This document shows, in pieces, positions 56,691-59,549 of a DNA stretch of 59,549 nucleotides. Both the position numbers and the translations under genes were made by a program. The stretch lies in contig CAIQAB010000024.1 in assembly GCA_903869675.1 (NCBI GenBank), forward strand, positions 1 through 59,549, read 5' to 3'. Position 1 is the stretch's first letter; every line of letters starts with the position of its first letter. Origin of the DNA: an uncultured Verrucomicrobiota bacterium (lineage in GTDB: Bacteria; Verrucomicrobiota; Verrucomicrobiia; Opitutales; Opitutaceae). A model generated the notes under the pieces. That model did no database searches. It worked only from the letters and a program-made list of their open reading frames with translations, and was not told the DNA's origin.

Positions 56691-59549
56691 ATGACCCGCT
56701 ACCTAAAAACCTTCATCGCCGCCTCAGCCTTGGCATTCACCTCCATCCAAGCAGGCACCACGGTTGATACATTCACTGAAGGCGAAATTCTTTTGGGAGT
56801 TTATGCCTCAGGGGGGGTTGGTGCCACCCAGAACTTGATGGCCAACCTAGGTTCCTTTGAAAACTTCGACAACGCGGACGGTCAAACCACTGCCCTTCTC
56901 GGCGGAAGCTTGGTGGCGGACTTGGTCGCAACCTATGGCGCTTCCTGGAATTCGCGGACTGATCTTATCTGGACTATCACCGGAGCCACCTTCGCCACCT
57001 CAGTCAAAGGCCTGACCCGAAACACGATCTTCGCCGCAAGTCCTCGCGAATCTGTCGGCGACAGCCCAATAGAAATAGCCTCCGGCAGCGATGGCACCTT
57101 AGCCGGTATTCGAGGGCCAATTGCTTCTATTGCAGGCTACTACGATATTCTCCCTACCACTAACAACAGCACCGTGACCGTGATTGGGGATGGTGCCTAT
57201 ACGGATTCGATTAACGCCCGTCAAAACGCGACCGCCTCCCCTCAATTTGGGGCGGGCAACACCAAAGCCGCCACTGGCACGAGTATTTTAGATTTATATG
57301 GTTTGGTGCCCACCTCGTTGGGCACAGCGCCCAACGGAGCGGCCACCGACGCCGATGGCGTTGTATTCAAACGCGGCACCAACTACCTCGGCTACTTCAC
57401 GCTGAACTCCAACGGATTAAGCTTCACCGCCACGGGTTCCGGTGTAGTTCTTACTCCGTCCACTATCACCTTTAACCCTCTCCCCAACAAGGTTTTCGGC
57501 GATACGCCATTTACACTCTCCGCCACCGCCAGCAGCGGTCTGGCGGTCACCTTCGCCATCGTATCCGGACCCGCCACCTTGAGCGGTTCCTCAGTGACTC
57601 TGACCGGCACCGGCACCGTCAGGATACGCGCGAGCCAAGCAGGTAACGCCACCTACGCGGCTGCTGCAAACGTAGATCAATCTTTCACCGTCGCAGCCCC
57701 GGTAGCACCCAGCTTCAGCACCCAGCCTGTCGCCCAGACGGCCACCGTCGGCGATTCCATCACCTTCACCGCCGTCGTCACCGGCACCCCCACCCCCACC
57801 CTCCAGTGGTTCAAGGGCTCCTCCCCTCTCTCCGGCCAGACCTCAGCGACTCTGACTCTCTCCAACGTCCAACTCGCCGACGCCGGCTCCTACAAACTCG
57901 TCGCCACCAACTACGGGGCTCCCTCGGGTATCCAATCCTCCGTTGCCTCTCTTACCGTTAACTCCACCCCGGTCGCCCCCAGCTTCAGCACCCAGCCTGT
58001 CGCCCAGACGGCCACCGTCGGCGATTCCATCACCTTCACCGCCACCGTCACCGGCGTTCCCACCCCCACCCTCCAGTGGTTCAAAGGCTCCTCGCCCCTC
58101 TCCGGCCAGACCTCCGCCTCCCTGACACTTTCCAACGTCCAACTCGCCGACTCCGGCTCTTATAAACTCGTCGCCACCAACCCCAGCGCTCCCTCCGGCG
58201 TCGCTTCCTCCACCGCCTCCCTCACCGTAAACCCCGCCCCGGTCGCCCCCGCCTTCACCACCCAACCCGTCACCCAGACCGTCACCGAAGGCGACACCGT
58301 CACGTTCACCGCCGTCGTCACCGGCGTTCCCGCCCCCGCCCTCCAGTGGTTCAAGGGCTCCTCGCCCCTCTCCGGCCAGACCTCCGCCTCCCTCTCCCTG
58401 ACCAACGTCCAGCTCGCCGACGCCGGCGCTTACAAACTGATCGCCACCAACGTCGCCGCTCCCTCCGGCGTCGCGTCCTCGGTCGCTTCCCTCACCGTCA
58501 ACCCGCTGTTCACCGCGCCCGTCTTCACCGTCCAGCCTCAGCCAAAATCGGTCAACGTCGGCGGCACCATCACCTTCACCGCCACCGTCACCGGCAATCC
58601 CACCCCGACCCTACAATGGTTCAAGGGCTCCTCGCCCGTGAGCGGCGAAACCTCCACCTCCCTCACCTTGGCCAACGTCCAGCTGGCCGACGCCGGCGCT
58701 TACAAACTCGTCGCCACCAACTCCGTCGCCCCCTCCGGCATCGCCTCCGACTCCGTAACCCTTGCTGTCACCGAGGTGGCCGTGGCGCCCGCCTTCACCA
58801 CCCAGCCCTCTTCCCAGACCATCACCGCCGGAAACTCGGTGACCTTTACCGCCGCCGTGACCGGCACCCCCACCCCGTCGCTTCAATGGTTCAAGGGCTC
58901 CTCGCCCCTCTCCGGCCAGACCTCCGCCTCCCTATCCCTCGCCAACGTCCAACCCGCCGACGCCGGCGCCTATAAACTCGTCGCCACCAACTCCGCCGCG
59001 CCCTCCGGCGTCGCCTCCGACTCCGCCACCCTGACCGTCAACACCCTCCCGACCTTCACCACCCAGCCTTCCGCCCAGTCCATCACCGCCGGCGCCCCAG
59101 TCACCTTCACCGCCGTGGTCACCGGTTCCCCCACCCCCACCCTCCAGTGGTTCAAGGGCTCCTCCCCGCTCTCCGGTCAGACTTCCGCTTCCCTGACCCT
59201 CTCGAATGTCCAACCCACCGACGCCGGCTCCTACAAACTCGTCGCCACCAACGCCGCCGCCCCCTCCGGCATCGACTCCGATGCCGCGACCCTGACCGTC
59301 AACACCCTCCCGGCCTTCACCACCCAGCCCTCCGCCCAGTCCGCGATCGCCGGCGGCTCCGTCACCTTCACCGCCGCCGTCACCGGCACCCCCACTCCCA
59401 CCCTCCAATGGTTCAAGGGCGACACCGCCCTCTCCGGCCAGACTGCCTCCACCCTGACGCTAAATAACGTCCAGCCCGACGACGCCGGTGTCTACAAAGT
59501 CGTTGCCACCAACTCCGCCGCTCCCTCGGGCGTCGCTTCCTCCACCGCC
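56691..59549 (+). CDS. Large exported protein: PEP-CTERM-paralogue domain plus Ig-like repeat array (3' truncated)
   Basis: The frame starts at 56691 (MTRYLKTFIAASALAFTSIQ, signal peptide 1-21) and is open to the window end, 953 codons without a stop. Residues about 22-245 are homologous to the PEP-CTERM proteins at 36307 and 37216, with GEILLGVYASGGVGATQNLM, SWNSRTDLIWTITGATFATS, GLTRNTIFAASPR and GTNYLGYFTLNSNGLSFTA. Residues about 248-340 resemble bacterial MBG/Ig-like linkers (FNPLPNKVFGDTPFTLSATA). From residue 341 Ig-like I-set-type repeats follow (TLQWFKGSSPLSGQT, NVQLADAGSYKLVATN). The sorting tail is replaced by the array, at least up to the edge. The missing end may hold another anchor or more repeats. 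GC content rises sharply within the repeat part. Confidence 0.9.
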   Translation, partial: MTRYLKTFIAASALAFTSIQAGTTVDTFTEGEILLGVYASGGVGATQNLMANLGSFENFDNADGQTTALLGGSLVADLVATYGASWNSRTDLIWTITGATFATSVKGLTRNTIFAASPRESVGDSPIEIASGSDGTLAGIRGPIASIAGYYDILPTTNNSTVTVIGDGAYTDSINARQNATASPQFGAGNTKAATGTSILDLYGLVPTSLGTAPNGAATDADGVVFKRGTNYLGYFTLNSNGLSFTATGSGVVLTPSTITFNPLPNKVFGDTPFTLSATASSGLAVTFAIVSGPATLSGSSVTLTGTGTVRIRASQAGNATYAAAANVDQSFTVAAPVAPSFSTQPVAQTATVGDSITFTAVVTGTPTPTLQWFKGSSPLSGQTSATLTLSNVQLADAGSYKLVATNYGAPSGIQSSVASLTVNSTPVAPSFSTQPVAQTATVGDSITFTATVTGVPTPTLQWFKGSSPLSGQTSASLTLSNVQLADSGSYKLVATNPSAPSGVASSTASLTVNPAPVAPAFTTQPVTQTVTEGDTVTFTAVVTGVPAPALQWFKGSSPLSGQTSASLSLTNVQLADAGAYKLIATNVAAPSGVASSVASLTVNPLFTAPVFTVQPQPKSVNVGGTITFTATVTGNPTPTLQWFKGSSPVSGETSTSLTLANVQLADAGAYKLVATNSVAPSGIASDSVTLAVTEVAVAPAFTTQPSSQTITAGNSVTFTAAVTGTPTPSLQWFKGSSPLSGQTSASLSLANVQPADAGAYKLVATNSAAPSGVASDSATLTVNTLPTFTTQPSAQSITAGAPVTFTAVVTGSPTPTLQWFKGSSPLSGQTSASLTLSNVQPTDAGSYKLVATNAAAPSGIDSDAATLTVNTLPAFTTQPSAQSAIAGGSVTFTAAVTGTPTPTLQWFKGDTALSGQTASTLTLNNVQPDDAGVYKVVATNSAAPSGVASSTA
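57711..59549 (+). repeat. Seven tandem Ig-like coding repeats (270/261 bp)
   Basis: Repeat starts, taken at the recurring gcctTCACCA-like word, are 57711, 57981, 58251, 58521, 58791, 59052 and 59313. The first four steps are exactly 270 bp (90 codons), then 261 bp (87 codons) twice. The seventh is cut by the window end after 237 bp. Long nucleotide stretches are near identical between copies, especially the TCGCCCCTCTCCGGCCAGAC region, indicating recent duplication or gene conversion. Confidence 0.92.

Noticed and set aside
57711-59549. Tandem repeats as a CRISPR array
   Set aside because: The 261-270-bp units are in one open frame and encode Ig-like domains; there are no short repeats with unique spacers.

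Overview
The window looks like chromosomal DNA from a high-GC Verrucomicrobiota member, most likely Opitutaceae-like. This is an inference from gene content: PEP-CTERM proteins ending in a hydrophobic segment plus RRR, long arrays of Ig-like repeats, several TPR/ExbB/ExbD gene sets, GxxExxY and simple-word inverted repeats. No rRNA gene, tRNA or CRISPR array was recognised.

Left part (1-10.2 kb): the 3' end of gyrA, a PEP-CTERM protein, two small membrane proteins, a topoisomerase IV A subunit (parC), a TPR protein, a prepilin peptidase and clpB. The roughly 0.5 kb gap before clpB holds a very AT-rich tract bracketed by two DnaA-box-like sequences.

Middle part (10.2-39.5 kb, all minus strand): first an exbB-exbD-exbD-tonB-TPR operon ending in two tandem coiled-coil genes. 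Then comes a large surface locus, which in transcription order is: a PstS-like solute-binding protein with a structured leader; two paralogous PEP-CTERM proteins separated by strong hairpins; a TpsB/FhaC-type outer-membrane transporter; an ExbB protein fused to DUF2341 and LamG-like domains; ExbD; TonB; a porin; a coiled-coil exported protein; and a 3739-residue TpsA/filamentous-haemagglutinin-like exoprotein, followed by two exported or TPR proteins. Close spacing and overlaps from tpsB to tpsA imply one transcription unit joining two-partner secretion to a dedicated proton-driven TonB motor. This is the best candidate for an undescribed system here.

Right part (39.6-56.5 kb): a FAD oxidoreductase, an FKBP/SlyD-like isomerase, and a YbbA/YbbP-like ABC transporter with a divergent TesA-like esterase. 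The two transporter genes are separated by a GxxExxY gene framed by 19-bp inverted repeats. These are followed by a GYF/RDD membrane protein, an OppA-like lipoprotein and a third ExbB/ExbD operon (large TPR, frameshifted exported protein, ExbB, ExbD, ExbD, vWA-like protein with a degenerate metal site), then a glyoxalase and a possible Mpv17-like membrane protein.

The window ends inside a long plus-strand gene (56691 onward). Its N-terminal domain is a paralogue of the two PEP-CTERM proteins near 37 kb, but it continues into seven tandem Ig-like repeats of 261-270 bp.
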